From: Teredinibacter haidensis
GTDB taxonomy: Bacteria > Pseudomonadota > Gammaproteobacteria > Pseudomonadales > Cellvibrionaceae
DNA: 64,000 bases
NCBI RefSeq assembly: GCF_014211975.1
Contig: NZ_CP060084.1
Coordinates: 3,049,001-3,113,000 of the forward strand
Direction of reading: 5' to 3'
The notes below the pieces were generated by a model. That model was not told the DNA's origin. It did no database searches and was given only the letters and a program-made list of their open reading frames with translations. Positions 63,489-64,000 of this stretch are shown here, piece after piece (positions within the stretch are counted from its first letter, which is position 1; each line of letters begins with the position of its first letter). The translations under genes were made by a program, and so were the position numbers.

Positions 63489-64000
63489 ATGCTTGAACCG
63501 CTGGACACCACTCCCATCTGGCTGACCCTTAAACTCGCTGTAGTCACAACTTGGCTGCTGATTTTAATTGCCCTCCCTCTAAGTTGGTGGCTGGCACGCA
63601 CACGCAACATTTTTAAACCCGTTATATCAACACTTGTCGCCATGCCTCTGGTACTGCCGCCAACAGTGCTGGGGTTTTATTTATTGTTGCTACTGGGGCC
63701 TCAGGGTTTTGTCGGGCAGTTTACACAAACAATCGGCCTCGGCACCCTTCCCTTTACCTTTGCGGGTTTGGTCGTGGCCTCGGTTATCTACTCGCTACCC
63801 TTCGCCGTTCAGCCATTGGAAAATGCGTTTAAGATCATGGGCAACCAACCCTGGGAGGCCGCAGCCACCCTGCGGGCCTCTCCGCTTGATCGTTTTTTTA
63901 CCATTGCGCTCCCCTTGGCTCGCCCCGGTTTACTAACGGCTATCATTTTGAGCTTCGCCCACACCATGGGCGAGTTCGGTGTTGTACTTATGATTGGCGG
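63489..64000 (+). CDS. modB: Molybdate ABC transporter permease, 5' part
   Basis: The frame is cut by the right edge; about 170 residues are present. Hydrophobic helices at the N-terminus (LTLKLAVVTTWLLILIALPLSWWL), PLVLPPTVLGFYLLLLLG, and the EAA-loop (EAAATLRASPLDRFFTIALPLARPG) typical of ABC permeases identify it as ModB (E. coli ModB is about 229 residues). GEFGVVLMIGG at the edge is the conserved ModB motif. The ribosome-binding site is weak; translation may be coupled to modA. Confidence 0.93.
   Translation, partial: MLEPLDTTPIWLTLKLAVVTTWLLILIALPLSWWLARTRNIFKPVISTLVAMPLVLPPTVLGFYLLLLLGPQGFVGQFTQTIGLGTLPFTFAGLVVASVIYSLPFAVQPLENAFKIMGNQPWEAAATLRASPLDRFFTIALPLARPGLLTAIILSFAHTMGEFGVVLMIG

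Noticed and set aside
1..64000. CRISPR arrays, tRNA, rRNA, insertion sequences, integrases or phage genes
   Set aside because: No regular spaced repeats, cloverleaf-like sequences, transposase motifs or phage structural proteins were seen on reading both strands.

Overview
The window reads as a chromosomal segment of a free-living or host-associated marine-type gammaproteobacterium, most likely of the Cellvibrionales (Saccharophagus/Teredinibacter/Cellvibrio-like); the genus cannot be fixed from sequence alone. The main clues are a GH5_8 mannanase whose modules are joined by long poly-serine linkers and followed by two CBM10 modules, a GH9 glucanase, large TonB-dependent receptors, a PEP-CTERM protein, a glyoxylate shunt with long-form isocitrate lyase and malate synthase G, and gammaproteobacterial AcrR-type and LexA operators. 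No tRNA, rRNA, CRISPR array, insertion sequence or phage gene was recognised. Nearly all reading frames are intact; only the first gene (rhomboid) and the last gene (modB) are cut by the window edges.

Layout. 0-4 kb: rhomboid 5' end and the ackA-pta acetate pair, then an empty 0.8 kb stretch. 4.4-10.1 kb: DUF1348 protein, small hypothetical, chemoreceptor, DUF2007 protein carrying Asp-rich repeats, NYN-domain protein and a TrpB that stands alone. 10.3-16.2 kb: RND efflux operon (adaptor, pump, LpxR-like lipid A deacylase) with a divergent TetR regulator and an AcrR-like operator. 16.2-21.9 kb: aceA and glcB with a divergent XRE/DUF2083 regulator. 22.2-24.3 kb: a secreted transglutaminase-like protein flanked by two small secreted proteins. 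24.8-29.5 kb: an EF-G paralogue, then four overlapping lipoprotein genes (CsgG-like, small lipoprotein, DUF4810, DUF799/GNA1162). 29.5-32 kb: a histidine-kinase-like protein with all catalytic motifs eroded, and a DUF4380 lipoprotein. 32.4-40.4 kb: TonB receptor, HDAC-family deacetylase, DUF885 peptidase and the mannanase. 41.3-45 kb: arsC-acr3, PEP-CTERM protein, porin-like protein. 45.1-49.8 kb: TonB receptor / YfiR / GGDEF-EAL operon. 50-55.7 kb: RegA/RegB-type redox two-component pair, a membrane-anchored receiver protein, and ahpF/ahpC. 55.8-64 kb: GH9 enzyme, second rhomboid, small lipoprotein, DTW-domain tRNA modification enzyme, SOS-controlled yebG, MscS-like channel and modA-modB.

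How it fits together. The segment mixes polysaccharide attack and uptake (GH5_8, GH9, TIGR01782-type receptor, porin-like protein), two-carbon metabolism (ackA-pta, aceA, glcB), envelope defence (RND pump with LpxR, lipoproteins) and redox or stress control (RegBA, AhpCF, YebG, ArsC/Acr3). The least explained parts are the four-gene CsgG-like lipoprotein operon, the catalytically dead kinase-like protein that converges on it, the receiver domain anchored to a periplasmic domain, the receptor-YfiR-cyclase signalling operon, and the pair of small secreted proteins around the transglutaminase. Start codons were moved from the longest possible reading frame where a ribosome-binding site, signal peptide or family length argued for it; each case is stated.
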